From a virus, in the IMG/VR virus record IMGVR_UViG_3300032291_001367, positions 1 through 22,605 of that record: a stretch of DNA of 22,605 bases. The stretch is one strand, 5' to 3'. Shown one piece after another: positions 1 through 8,359 of this stretch (positions are counted from its first letter, which is position 1; every line of letters starts with the position of its first letter). The translations under genes were made by a program, and so were the position numbers. The notes below the pieces were generated by a model. That model saw only the letters and a list, made by a program, of their open reading frames with translations, had not been told where the DNA came from and made no database searches.

Positions 1-562
1 CAACGAGCTTATTGGACTTTTTCAGGTTTTGTTCTTGGGTGATGACCCGCAGGTTCCATGGCACATGCAGGCCGCAGACGGCTTCGCCGCGCAACGGCAC
101 GATGTGATCGACAACGTACCTCTCCCGCGTAAGCTCTGTCAGCTTGCGGGCCTGTACATACAGATCACGCATCTGCAGCCGTTCTGCTGGAGTAAGCCAT
201 CTGGGAGTAGCCTCTCTGTGACGGCGTTTGCGAACGCTGGTATCGGCCCGAACCACGTCCACGTTTCTATCTTTGTACTCCGCCTGCAACCGGCGTTTTT
301 CTTCTGTAGGTCGGGCCGCTGCACGTGCAATTACTGCCTGCCTATTCTTTTCGTAGTACCGCTTAGCTGCCGCTTTGGCGGCTTCGGTTTTGGGCTTTCC
401 TTTTCTGCGCTCGTTGTCTAACGCCCAGTCCTCTTTTATGCAATCTAAGCACGCCCCTTTGGTTTTACGCAGGGAAACGTGCCCGCGCACACACGGCTCC
501 CCCGTGAAATAAAACTTTGCCCCCGTTGCTTGGGCTTCTTTCCGTGTCTTTGGGTGTTCCAT
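1..562 (-). CDS. HNH endonuclease, partial (C-terminus beyond left edge)
   Basis: Read on the minus strand from ATG at 562-560, 187 codons stay open to the window edge. The N-terminus has a small zinc-knuckle pattern (C24, H28, C38, C41) in a context typical of phage endonuclease-VII/HNH-type proteins. A basic helical stretch follows at about residues 50-120. The C-terminal part carries an HNH signature: the DHIVPL motif with D152-H153, then WNLRVIT (N170) and NLKKSN (N179, N184). The catalytic His-Asn arrangement is therefore visible. It likely nicks or cuts DNA, either as a free-standing homing enzyme or as a packaging-associated nuclease. It lies downstream of the capsid terminator and has its own promoter and a GAGG ribosome binding site, so it looks like an independently expressed unit. 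The missing end prevents checking the last metal ligand. Confidence 0.8.
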   Translation of the reverse strand, partial: MEHPKTRKEAQATGAKFYFTGEPCVRGHVSLRKTKGACLDCIKEDWALDNERRKGKPKTEAAKAAAKRYYEKNRQAVIARAAARPTEEKRRLQAEYKDRNVDVVRADTSVRKRRHREATPRWLTPAERLQMRDLYVQARKLTELTRERYVVDHIVPLRGEAVCGLHVPWNLRVITQEQNLKKSNKLV

Positions 563-588
563 ATCAACGCCTCGTTACGATACGGGGA

Positions 589-616
589 ATTGTATAGCCG
601 ATGCCGAGAATGTCAA
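589..616 (-). promoter_or_regulatory. Sigma70-type promoter of the HNH gene
   Basis: On the minus strand, a consensus -35 TTGACA (616-611) is separated by 16 nt from a -10 TACAAT (594-589). Transcription would start near 582, about 20 nt upstream of the HNH start codon. It lies immediately after the terminator of the capsid operon, which supports separate expression of the endonuclease. Confidence 0.7.
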
Positions 617-624
617 CCGCCAAT

Positions 625-650
625 AAAAAAGGCCCCGAAGGGCCTTTTTT
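625..650 (-). terminator. Intrinsic (rho-independent) terminator after the capsid gene
   Basis: A 5-bp GGCCC/GGGCC stem with a 4-nt CGAA loop (631-644) is flanked by six A and six T residues, so it reads as a terminator on both strands. It starts 14 nt past the stop codon of the major capsid gene and probably ends the minus-strand head operon. Confidence 0.85.
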
Positions 651-663
651 AGATACCGAAGTA

Positions 664-1596
664 TCAAGACGAACCGCTAGAACCCCACATGCCGAGCGGG
701 TCACTCCAACCAAAGGAATAACGCTCACGTGCTTTGTAGCGAACGTTCCCTGTATCAAAGTCCCCATCCATGGAAGTGGACAGAGCGGTACGCTCGAAGT
801 GCTTCAGGCCGTTTGGAACGTCTGTGGTCAGGAACCAAGCGTTGTTGTCGGTCAAGAAGTTGTTGACGGTGTAGCCGCCAGAGATCGTGCCCATTTGCTT
901 CAACGCGTTGATGTCGTTGTCAGCAGTGCCAACACGCAGTTCGGTGTCCAGCAAACGCTTGGCAACGAACATCAGTGATGGAGGGATGATCAGCTTGACT
1001 GGTTTGGCCGCGATCAACAGACCACGTTCATCAGTCCAAGCAGCGATCTGGATGGTAGCGTTTTCCAACGATGTCTCGTTCAAGTCAACGCCAGTGGTTG
1101 GGCTGTTGTAGTTCACACCACCGCCAACCAAAGGATGACCAACGCGAGTGCCGCTGGAGTTGTTACCGAACAAAGACACGCCGTCGCCGCCGAGAGCGGT
1201 GCCAGCAAAGCCAGTGTTCAACACCGAAGCAGCTTTGACCTGCTTGGTGTAGGCCATACCGCGAGCCAGAGCCTTGGTGTAGCGGGCAGACAGACTGTCG
1301 TACAGGTTGTCTTCCACAGCTTCTTCCGTGATGGAGAAGCCCAAAGCGATGGTTTCGTGGGTGTAGCGTGCAGTGAAGGCTTCCTGCGCGTTGTCGTAAG
1401 CGATGGCGGAGCCTTCGTTCTTGACAGGAGCAGCGCCAAAACCGGACAGCTTGGTCTCTTCTTCAAAGCTACGCTCAGACTTCTCTGTTTCGTAGATTTC
1501 TTTGTGTTGCTCGCCGTAGCGTGCATATTCCAAACCGAACAAAGCGTTCAGACCGGGGAGCAGCTCTTTGAGCAGTTGTGCGCGTGAAATTGCCAT
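664..1596 (-). CDS. Major capsid protein
   Basis: This 310-aa protein most likely forms the capsid shell. It lies at the end of the terminase-portal-scaffold operon and has the size and composition expected of an HK97-fold coat protein. The N-terminal half is helical and charged (about residues 1-120), followed by a Gly/Thr/Asn-rich mid-region (150-190). A segment around IIPPSLMFVAKRLL resembles Mu gpT-like and environmental-phage capsid proteins, and the C-terminus has an aromatic/glycine ending (YSFGWSDPLGMWG) of the type common in such coats. An AGGAG ribosome binding site lies about 9 nt before the ATG, and the stop is 14 nt before a strong terminator. Assignment rests on gene order and recalled family resemblance, not on a database match. 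Folding may involve the co-chaperonin-like protein of the same operon. Confidence 0.83.
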   Translation of the reverse strand: MAISRAQLLKELLPGLNALFGLEYARYGEQHKEIYETEKSERSFEEETKLSGFGAAPVKNEGSAIAYDNAQEAFTARYTHETIALGFSITEEAVEDNLYDSLSARYTKALARGMAYTKQVKAASVLNTGFAGTALGGDGVSLFGNNSSGTRVGHPLVGGGVNYNSPTTGVDLNETSLENATIQIAAWTDERGLLIAAKPVKLIIPPSLMFVAKRLLDTELRVGTADNDINALKQMGTISGGYTVNNFLTDNNAWFLTTDVPNGLKHFERTALSTSMDGDFDTGNVRYKARERYSFGWSDPLGMWGSSGSS

Positions 1597-1609
1597 GGTG
1601 AGTTACTCC

Positions 1610-2236
1610 TTACAGGCCAACGGCGTTGGTGTAGCTGTGATAGCCGGGGTTGATCTTCACAAACACGTCAGTGAATGCGTCGCCAACAACTGAGAAGCCG
1701 ACCGAATTGGGGAAGCCAATGATGCGGAAAGCGGCAGTAGTTGTCACGGCAGAAGAGCCCGCCACAACGGAAGCAGTGGAGTTACCGGTAGTTGTGCTAC
1801 CCGTTGCCACAGCGCCAGTTGAGAAGAACACGTTTGCACCGAGAGCGGCCTGTGTCACCGAGCCAGCGGACTGGACTTGGAACACGACATCTGGATCATC
1901 AATCACCTGCGCAGTCACCACGCCGGTTGTGCCGGTGGGGTAGTACTGAGAGAAGATTTGCTGACCTTGAGCGTTAACGAACGAGCAACCAACGAACACA
2001 CCAACGATACCGGTGTTGGCCGTACCAACAGGGAAACCGTTTGTGGTTGCATCAGCGCCAGTAGCAGTGGCAACGGCCAGATAGCCGTTTGCGTTCACGT
2101 ACACGGGCGAGCCGTTGTAAATGTTCGCAGCTGTGCCAGCTGGGTCGATCAAGAAAGTGCGGGTGCTGCCAGCATAGGGCAGGCCGCCGATCTCGTTTAC
2201 GGCACGCAGGCCGTAGGGGGAAGCAGTAGATGCCAT
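1610..2236 (-). CDS. Putative capsid decoration/structural protein
   Basis: A 208-aa protein very rich in Ala, Gly, Thr, Val and Ser with few charged residues, the composition of a beta-rich virion surface protein. It begins MASTASPYGLRAVNEIGG, has no predicted membrane segment or signal peptide, and contains a long low-complexity Thr/Ser/Ala run at about residues 145-170. It lies immediately upstream of the major capsid gene (13-nt gap), where many phages encode head decoration or stabilisation proteins. A strong AAGGAG site precedes its ATG. Function is inferred from position and composition; a minor capsid or head-fibre role is equally possible. Confidence 0.62.
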   Translation of the reverse strand: MASTASPYGLRAVNEIGGLPYAGSTRTFLIDPAGTAANIYNGSPVYVNANGYLAVATATGADATTNGFPVGTANTGIVGVFVGCSFVNAQGQQIFSQYYPTGTTGVVTAQVIDDPDVVFQVQSAGSVTQAALGANVFFSTGAVATGSTTTGNSTASVVAGSSAVTTTAAFRIIGFPNSVGFSVVGDAFTDVFVKINPGYHSYTNAVGL

Positions 2237-2250
2237 TTAAGGACTCCTTG

Positions 2251-2709
2251 TTACTTTGAACCAGAACCAAAACCACCACCGCGACTGGTCGTTGACTTGC
2301 GGTCAGCGAAAAGCGGCATGCGGGGGTCGTTGTTTCGCATGAAACTGTTATCCACAGATTCCATCTGGGCCTGTGCCTGTTTGGCGTAATACTCATCACG
2401 GGCTTGCGCACGTTCGCGGGGCATCTTGCAGAGCATGAGACCGCCGAGTTCGACGTTGCCAGTTTTAGCATTACCCTCAAGCATGAGCTCGGGATGGTCG
2501 ACTGCTTTGACCGGTTCCCAACCTTCACGCATCTTGGTAGACACGTTCGTGTTTTGGGCTTCGCCAAGTACGTGTGTCGCAATCCAGCGATACACCATAC
2601 CGGGTTCAGGGGTTGGATCAGGCAGTGCACTCGCAGGTGTGTACACGTAGCGAGTCGTTTTATCGCGTGACTCAAGGGCACGTGGGTTCCGGTTGATTGT
2701 TTCAGCCAT
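2251..2709 (-). CDS. Conserved-type phage head-operon protein, function unknown
   Basis: A 152-aa soluble protein. Residues 10-100 are mixed alpha/beta (TRYVYTPASALPDPTPEPGM, then YRWIATHVLGE). A Lys/Arg/Gln-rich helical region covers about 100-130, and the tail (about 135-152) is Gly/Ser/Arg-rich and flexible. The start overlaps the stop of the scaffold-like gene by 8 nt, and a GGAG site precedes the ATG, so the two are probably translationally coupled. Location between scaffold and capsid genes argues for a head or connector role. I do not recognise a named family. Confidence 0.6.
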   Translation of the reverse strand: MAETINRNPRALESRDKTTRYVYTPASALPDPTPEPGMVYRWIATHVLGEAQNTNVSTKMREGWEPVKAVDHPELMLEGNAKTGNVELGGLMLCKMPRERAQARDEYYAKQAQAQMESVDNSFMRNNDPRMPLFADRKSTTSRGGGFGSGSK

Positions 2710-3643
2710 TCGATTTCTCCAGTTTTGCTACTTCAGCAGCGTATTGCTGCGGGGTCAGTCCGTACTTTTTTGCCAGCGCAACTTGCGTAGGTGTCAGCTG
2801 GACTTTTCGGGCTCCAGTCGAACGGGTCGCTGGGGCCACGACAGAAGCAGGTCGTCGGGAGCCATCGCCGGTCTTCGGCCGGTCTTCATTTCCGAACACG
2901 TCCGGGAATGTCGACTTCATGCGAGCGTCGATTCGCTCGAAGTATTCGTCAGAGCGGGGATCAAGCCCCGTGTTCACTAGCTTTTGGTGCAGCCCTAGTG
3001 CGAAGCTGGTGTGTTCTTCAAAACCTGTTGCCCCAAACCACTGGTTTTTTGCCTGCCAGCGCAGCGTCTTTTCGTCGACTTGAGGTGCAGCGTCTTGCTG
3101 TTGACGTGTTTGTACAACAGGTTCGTCAACTTGTAAAGCGGTGGGACGGAAATTTTTTGCAGCTTCGGCCCGCATCTTGGCGTCCATCAGCGCTTCCTGA
3201 GCGGATGTGATGGCTTCGGTGTCAAAAGACTCGTTGGCTTCTTTCAAAGCACGCTTGGCTTTGTCGACCTCGGCATCTGCAATGTGCTTGACGGAGGCCA
3301 CGTACTGCTCAGAGCCCGTGTTCACGGTCTGCTTGAGGCGGCGGTTCTCCTCCATCATGTGCTGTGCAAGGCGCTCCAGCTCCTGCTTCTCGCGCAAGAG
3401 CGACTCCTTGGCCCGGCGCTCGTCGTGACGTGCGTGGGTCAGGTCCTTGATGCGCTTCTTGACGTTGTCGGAGTAGTTCTCGATCTCCTCGTCTGTGGGA
3501 TCGGACACTTCGCGGTCCAGCGGCTTGCGGCCACGGTCTCGCTCGGGGGTGTCATCAACGATTTCGACTTCGACGTCGGCATCGGTGGTCACCTCAATGG
3601 TGGTGGCCTCGACTTCGTCGGGGAACTTGTAGGGTTCAGCCAT
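2702..3643 (-). CDS. Scaffold-like coiled-coil protein
   Basis: The start chosen is the ATG at 3643 (MAEPYKFPDEVE), which has a good AAGGAG site; an upstream in-frame alternative at 3697 lacks comparable support. The protein is about 313 aa. Residues 1-60 are strongly acidic, and a heptad-like coiled coil runs from about 60 to 170 with many Glu, Lys, Arg and Leu. A less ordered centre follows, then a basic C-terminus (about 260-313, GARKVQLTPTQVALAKKYGL). An acidic start, central coiled coil and basic C-terminal helix are typical of capsid scaffolding proteins, whose C-terminus binds the coat. The position between portal and capsid genes fits. No protease gene is visible in the window, so scaffold removal is unexplained. 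Confidence 0.65.
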   Translation of the reverse strand: MAEPYKFPDEVEATTIEVTTDADVEVEIVDDTPERDRGRKPLDREVSDPTDEEIENYSDNVKKRIKDLTHARHDERRAKESLLREKQELERLAQHMMEENRRLKQTVNTGSEQYVASVKHIADAEVDKAKRALKEANESFDTEAITSAQEALMDAKMRAEAAKNFRPTALQVDEPVVQTRQQQDAAPQVDEKTLRWQAKNQWFGATGFEEHTSFALGLHQKLVNTGLDPRSDEYFERIDARMKSTFPDVFGNEDRPKTGDGSRRPASVVAPATRSTGARKVQLTPTQVALAKKYGLTPQQYAAEVAKLEKSNG

Positions 3644-3653
3644 TTTTACTCCT

Positions 3654-4088
3654 TCATGCGCGGGTATAGCCGCGAGGGTCTTGCACAACACATTCAATTT
3701 GGTCGTCGTTCAGAATCCTGAACTCCTTGCCAAACACCTTGAAACGCGTACCGGTGTAGGTACGCACGAGCACAAAGTCGCCCTCTTTGCACCACGCTCC
3801 CGACGGGAACTTGGCAGGGTCTTTGTACGCGTCTGGGCCAACGCGCAAAACAAACAACACGGTTGTGGCGTGTTCTTCGGCGCGCAGGGTGGCGGCATCT
3901 CGAACGAGGTCGAGCGATGTGCCAGCGATCTTTTCATCGACGTTGGGGACAATGCACAGCAGCTTGTAGCCCGTCGGAACCGGCAGTGCTGACGCTTTTT
4001 CGTCGCTGCTGGCCGCTTCGTCTGGAGCGTCAATTGGCTGGATGTGTTTGGGCAAAGTGATGCCCGGAGGCAGAATGATTTCACTCAT
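3654..4088 (-). CDS. GroES-like co-chaperonin (phage Cpn10)
   Basis: A 144-aa protein whose residues about 35-136 align by eye with the GroES/Cpn10 fold. An opening strand (TGYKLLCIVP) is followed by a segment replacing the mobile loop (about 53-72), the core strand TTVLFVLRVGPDAYKD, the conserved GDFVLVRTYTGTRFKVFGKEF region (103-123) and the closing ILNDDQIECVV. This is the usual order GD-V-Y-GT-E-LNDDIE. The roughly 35-residue N-terminal extension is acidic and Pro-rich. T4 gp31 is the known precedent for a phage co-chaperonin needed to fold the coat protein through host GroEL, and the capsid operon location suggests the same role here. The ATG at 4088 overlaps the previous stop by 8 nt. 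The classical mobile-loop motif is not obvious, so partner specificity may be altered. Confidence 0.78.
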   Translation of the reverse strand: MSEIILPPGITLPKHIQPIDAPDEAASSDEKASALPVPTGYKLLCIVPNVDEKIAGTSLDLVRDAATLRAEEHATTVLFVLRVGPDAYKDPAKFPSGAWCKEGDFVLVRTYTGTRFKVFGKEFRILNDDQIECVVQDPRGYTRA

Positions 4089-4275
4089 CTGATTTCTCAA
4101 CTTTCTCTGCAAGGTCTAGGAGATGACGCTCTGCGGTCGCAAGACCCTGAATGATTCCGCAGAGTTTTTGGTATTCGTCAAAGTTGCGACATGCACCGCT
4201 GGCCAAGTCATCGGCGTAGTTGTTCATGTCGGTGCGTAATTTCTCGCGCAATACGCGTGCGAAGTCTTGGATCAT
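4081..4275 (-). CDS. Small helical protein of the head operon, unknown
   Basis: A 64-aa, mostly helical charged protein (starts MIQDFARVLREKL, ends EKVEKSDE). Its start overlaps the portal stop in an ATGA junction, and its end overlaps the co-chaperonin start, so it is sandwiched in a tightly coupled operon. It has no membrane segment or recognised motif. It could be a head-assembly accessory factor, which is positional inference only. Confidence 0.6.
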   Translation of the reverse strand: MIQDFARVLREKLRTDMNNYADDLASGACRNFDEYQKLCGIIQGLATAERHLLDLAEKVEKSDE

Positions 4276-6815
4276 TGATCAGATTTTCCAGTTGGTTTTT
4301 GGGACTGGGCCAGCAGCTGCGCGGCGCGCAGTCGCTGCTCCGCTTGGCTCTTGGCGACATCGACGCCAATCTTCAGGCCTGCTTGGCGCTCGGCCGCGTC
4401 GGCTTTGGCTTTGCTTTCCTGAATCTGTGCACCCACGCGCAGGGACTCCAGCTCCAACTGGCCGCTGACTTTCTCCTGCTCCAGCTCTTGCTTGTCGGAG
4501 GTCGCGGCTGCGTTGATGGCCATCTGCTGCTGCTTGAGTTGAAACTCCTGCTGGGCCAACTGCATCTTGGCCATCTCCACTTGGCTCTTGACCTGCACTT
4601 CTTGCTGCTTGATCTGCAACTCTTGCATCTGCATCTGCAACACGGGGTCCTGCATCTGCTGCTGGGCCTGCGCCTGCTGGGCCTGCGCTTGGCTTTGCTG
4701 CACCACCTGCTGCGCGGCCTGCGCCATCATGGCTGACAGGGCAATCTCGACCTGCGGTGGCAGCTTGTCGTCCTCGGGCGGCAGGGGCATGCCCAACTGC
4801 GCCTCAATCTGCTGGCGCATTTTGAAGCCCAAGTGCTCAGAGATGTGTGCCTGCGTCTCCGCCATGATCTTTTGCGCCTGTGGGTTCTGGCCGATCGCCT
4901 GCGCAATCATGGGGTCCTGCATCATCATGTTGTGCACGGCCATGTGGGCGTCGTGGTTCTGGTGCAAGAAGGCTTTGACCGGGCTGCTGCGCAAGATGTT
5001 CTGGTTCTCAGTCACAGGGTCCACAGGCTTCATGTCGTCCTCAAGCGGGATCAGCTTGTCGGCATTTTTGATCCCCAACACGTCAAGCATGCCGCGATGC
5101 AACTCAGGCAGGTCGTAAATGTCCGGGGCCATCTGCGCCATCTGGATCACCGCTTGGTACTGCACCACGCGCTGGCTCAAAGTGGCCGCGTTGGGGTCCG
5201 ACACTGGCAGGATGTCGACATGTCGGTAGTCCGCCGCCTTGGCCCGTGGACCTTCTTCGCCATCGGGCTCGTACGAATACTCGTCGTCCGTGTAGTCACG
5301 GATGATGGCAGCCAGCAGTTGTAGCTCTTCCTTCAGGGCGTAGTGCACACGCGCCTGCACGGCCGTCATGACTTTCAACTGGCGCTCAAGCAGCGCCAGC
5401 GTGGAGCCCACGGGTGCGTTGGCACCCATGTCGCTGACCTTCATGTCGGCCGTCGCGGCGAACCGGCGACCTTCCTCGACCACGTTGCCCAGCAGCGCCA
5501 TGAGCACTTGGCTCGGCTCTTTGTAGGGCAGTGGCAGGATGTTGTCGCGGATGGTGCCGGAGCCCACGTCCACGTCGCGGAACTCGCCCGGGGCGATCGG
5601 AGTGTCGTCGCCCTTGATCCGCAGACCACGGGACTTCAAGCCACCGGGCAAGTTGGACAGCGTACCGGCGTCGATCAACTGACGCATCAAGCTGGTAGCC
5701 GACTTGGCAAAGCCGCCGATCAGGTGGAACAGGCCAAAGCCATACGCACCAAATCCGGGGATGTACTGGTAGTGCACGAAGTGCTGGCGCTTCAAGTGCA
5801 GGTCGTCGTCTTCACGCCAGTTGCGACGCACAGACAAAACTGTGTTGGTGCCACGGATCATCGTGACCACGTACGGCAGGGCAATCTCCGTGTCCGGGTC
5901 GCACAGCGGGTCGTCTTTGAGGTACAGGTCCACGTGGGACTCGTACAGCGTGAAGCGGTCGTCGTTCAGGTCGCTGAAGCCGGTCTCTTTGTCCTTGGCC
6001 TTGTTGATCTCACTGGTCGCTTTGTCCGGCTCACCGAGGTCCTCGTCCGCATAGAACCCGGCCTGCTGCAGCTTGACGATCTCGTTCTTGGTCTTACGCA
6101 TCTGGTGCGTGACGCGGTAACAGGCCTGAATGTCAGAGGTGCCGTAGGGCAGCAAGATGTCCTCAGCCGGGATAAAGATTGACACCTGACGGTCAAGGTT
6201 GGGGTCAAAGTAGACCTTCTTGAACGCGGAGCCTGTGGCTGGCAGTGACCACAGCATGCGCTCGTGCTCGGCGCGGAACTCCTTCATCACTTCTGTGAGC
6301 TGGAAGTTCATGTCGGCTGCCACGCGCTGGGCAGCGTCCTTCTTCTCAGGGGTCTCTTTACCAATGATCTTGGCACGCACCGGGCCAACGGCTGGGAAGG
6401 TTTCCGTAATGGTTTCGCTTTGAAAGCGCACTACCGCTTCTGTGATCATGGGGTGGAACACGCCGCTGGCACCGTTCCACGGCTCCGTGCGCTCCTCCAT
6501 GTTCAGGCCCAAGAGCTTTAGACCCTCGGTGTAGGTCTTCTCCCAGTCCTTGCGGCTGTTGCGATCGTTGTCGATGTCGCTGGCCAAATCTCCTGCAAGG
6601 GTCTGCAGGGCGCTGTCGGAGAGGTACTCAGCCAAGTTGGCGTCGAAGTCATCAATGCTGGGCTCGGCTTTTTCGATGTCAATTTCCAAGTCGCCCATGT
6701 CGATGCGCACGGCCTCGGGGTCGACGATCTCAATCTCGATGGGGTCCAGCTCTTCGGCGGCTGCCGCAATGCCCGTGGGCTGCTGGAACAGCGCCTTGTC
6801 GATATTCGTGGCCAT
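4272..6815 (-). CDS. Portal protein
   Basis: An 847-aa protein, long for a portal. It would form the dodecameric DNA-entry ring at one capsid vertex. Residues 1-60 are acidic. The middle (about 75-600) contains portal-like blocks: an EPWNGASGVFHPMITEAVVR region, a helical clip/stem-like part and the GSTLALLERQLKVMTAVQARVHYALKEEL helix. The last 200 residues are an unusual Gln/Met/Ala-rich coiled coil. Downstream position after the large terminase and the P22/podovirus-like size support the call. An AGGAAAG site precedes the ATG, and the gene ends in an ATGA overlap with the next one. The C-terminal coiled coil could serve in scaffold interaction or form a barrel inside the head. Confidence 0.82.
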   Translation of the reverse strand: MATNIDKALFQQPTGIAAAAEELDPIEIEIVDPEAVRIDMGDLEIDIEKAEPSIDDFDANLAEYLSDSALQTLAGDLASDIDNDRNSRKDWEKTYTEGLKLLGLNMEERTEPWNGASGVFHPMITEAVVRFQSETITETFPAVGPVRAKIIGKETPEKKDAAQRVAADMNFQLTEVMKEFRAEHERMLWSLPATGSAFKKVYFDPNLDRQVSIFIPAEDILLPYGTSDIQACYRVTHQMRKTKNEIVKLQQAGFYADEDLGEPDKATSEINKAKDKETGFSDLNDDRFTLYESHVDLYLKDDPLCDPDTEIALPYVVTMIRGTNTVLSVRRNWREDDDLHLKRQHFVHYQYIPGFGAYGFGLFHLIGGFAKSATSLMRQLIDAGTLSNLPGGLKSRGLRIKGDDTPIAPGEFRDVDVGSGTIRDNILPLPYKEPSQVLMALLGNVVEEGRRFAATADMKVSDMGANAPVGSTLALLERQLKVMTAVQARVHYALKEELQLLAAIIRDYTDDEYSYEPDGEEGPRAKAADYRHVDILPVSDPNAATLSQRVVQYQAVIQMAQMAPDIYDLPELHRGMLDVLGIKNADKLIPLEDDMKPVDPVTENQNILRSSPVKAFLHQNHDAHMAVHNMMMQDPMIAQAIGQNPQAQKIMAETQAHISEHLGFKMRQQIEAQLGMPLPPEDDKLPPQVEIALSAMMAQAAQQVVQQSQAQAQQAQAQQQMQDPVLQMQMQELQIKQQEVQVKSQVEMAKMQLAQQEFQLKQQQMAINAAATSDKQELEQEKVSGQLELESLRVGAQIQESKAKADAAERQAGLKIGVDVAKSQAEQRLRAAQLLAQSQKPTGKSDQ

Positions 6816-6829
6816 GATTTAAATCTTTC

Positions 6830-8359
6830 CTAGTAGTACGCAGCCCGGCGGGCTTGGTAGAAGCGCTCTTCTTGCTCGTCAGTGTCAAGCGGGATGAACC
6901 CGCCCCGGCGGAAGCGTAACAGTGCCTGAGATGTGGTGTCAACGAAGTCGTCGTTCTCTCCGTTGGGAAAGGACGCAACCTCCTCGATCACCTCGCGGGC
7001 CCACCGCTTGTCCGGTGCCCAGACCGAGCCAGAGGCAAACAGGTCAGACACCGCGTTGAGCCGGACGATTTTATCGTTGCCCCGGCTGGGGCTGAATTCT
7101 TCGACCGGGATGCCCACAGCCCTGAGTTCTTGGATCAGCGGCGCGCCAGCGGCCTTCTTCTCCACGATGAACGCATCGGGCTCCCACTCCTTGTAGTGCT
7201 TGAGCGCGATAACTTTAAGCTCCGGGAAGGCCATCCGGTCCTTGAACGCGTCCAGCAAGATGACCTGCGCCTTGTCGTTCTCTTCCTCGTTGTAGAACAC
7301 CCCCCACGTGGTGCACGCGGAATAGTCAGCCGTGTTGCTGGTCTCAAACGCCGTGTCCCAGCTCTGGATGATGTAGTCGCAGCGCGGCGGCTCGTCTTTC
7401 TCCCACACGCGCCACGACTTGCGCGAGATGATGGCCGCGTTGTTGCTGGTGGGCTGCTGCATGTACTGGGCGTTCCAGTACTGGGGGTCGATCGACGCCT
7501 TTGTCGCCTTGAGGGTGGCCAGCGGCCACTGCTCGGGCCACAGGGACTTCTCGTTCTCCGTGTCCTCGTGCAAGATGGCCGGAAGCTCCACGATCTCCCA
7601 CGGCTCGGACGCCGGGTTCTTGGCCTGATAGTCAATCAAGCGCCCTGTCAGGTCCAGCTTGCCCCAGCGCGTCATCACGATGATGATCGCCCCGCCCGGC
7701 ATCAGTCGCTGGAGCGGGCCCGTCTGGAACCAAGACCACGCAGTGTCAAAAGCGAGCCGGGAGTTGGCCTTGACGTCCTGCTCCGAGTGAGGATCGTCAA
7801 TAACGAACAGGTCAGCACCACGACCAGCAAGAGCGCCCCCTACGCCTGCGGCGTAGTATTGGCCCCCGGTTGAAGTGCTCCATTTGCCTGCCGCTTTTTG
7901 ATCGTCTGCCACCAGCGTTCGGGGGAAAAGGCCATGGTAATCCTCGTCAGCGAGCAAATTTCGCACCCGTCGGCCGAAATCTTCCGACAAACCAGCGGTG
8001 TGGGTGCCCATGATGATCTTCTTCTCGGGGAAATTGCCCAAAAAGAAGGCAGGAAACAGGTACGAGCTGAATTCTGACTTGCCCATACGCGGCGCGATGT
8101 TGATGATCACCCGTTTCTTGGTCCCGGCAATCACTTCCGCGAAGATTTTGGCCAGTTTTCTGTGGTGGGGGCCGATTTTGAAGCCCGGGTACACCGCTTT
8201 GGCAAACTCGATCATGTCCGACCGGGCCAAATTCTTCTGCTTGTGCGCCTGTGCCTTGTCCAGCAGCTCCAACGCCTCCAGCTTCTCGGCCGCAGACAGC
8301 TTGCCGAGGTTTTTGAACAGCGCCTGCGCTTGCTCAGGCGTCAATGTCGCTGGTGTCAT
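6830..8359 (-). CDS. terL: Terminase large subunit (ATPase-nuclease)
   Basis: A 509-aa DNA-packaging motor protein. The ATPase half shows a Walker A-like motif APRMGKSE (89-96), a Walker B strand ending LFVIDD (184-189) and the coupling segment IIVMTRW (about 226-232). The RNase H-like nuclease half shows SWDTAFE (D335), an acidic residue at E400 in FIVEKKAAG, and DDFVDTTSQAL (D470-D474) as the third metal cluster. Length and motif spacing match phage large terminases with the TIGR01630-type C-terminal domain. The ATG lies inside the end of the upstream gene (26-nt overlap) with no strong ribosome binding site, suggesting translational coupling. Motifs are intact, so it should be functional. 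Confidence 0.94.
   Translation of the reverse strand: MTPATLTPEQAQALFKNLGKLSAAEKLEALELLDKAQAHKQKNLARSDMIEFAKAVYPGFKIGPHHRKLAKIFAEVIAGTKKRVIINIAPRMGKSEFSSYLFPAFFLGNFPEKKIIMGTHTAGLSEDFGRRVRNLLADEDYHGLFPRTLVADDQKAAGKWSTSTGGQYYAAGVGGALAGRGADLFVIDDPHSEQDVKANSRLAFDTAWSWFQTGPLQRLMPGGAIIIVMTRWGKLDLTGRLIDYQAKNPASEPWEIVELPAILHEDTENEKSLWPEQWPLATLKATKASIDPQYWNAQYMQQPTSNNAAIISRKSWRVWEKDEPPRCDYIIQSWDTAFETSNTADYSACTTWGVFYNEEENDKAQVILLDAFKDRMAFPELKVIALKHYKEWEPDAFIVEKKAAGAPLIQELRAVGIPVEEFSPSRGNDKIVRLNAVSDLFASGSVWAPDKRWAREVIEEVASFPNGENDDFVDTTSQALLRFRRGGFIPLDTDEQEERFYQARRAAYY

Noticed and set aside
2348-2356. Perfect DnaA box TTATCCACA
   Set aside because: It is a single copy inside a structural gene with no second box or AT-rich tract beside it, so chance occurrence is likely.
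5343-6182. Long plus-strand frames opposite portal and terminase genes
   Set aside because: They are antisense frames produced by GC-rich codon use of real genes; no start signals and no protein-like composition.
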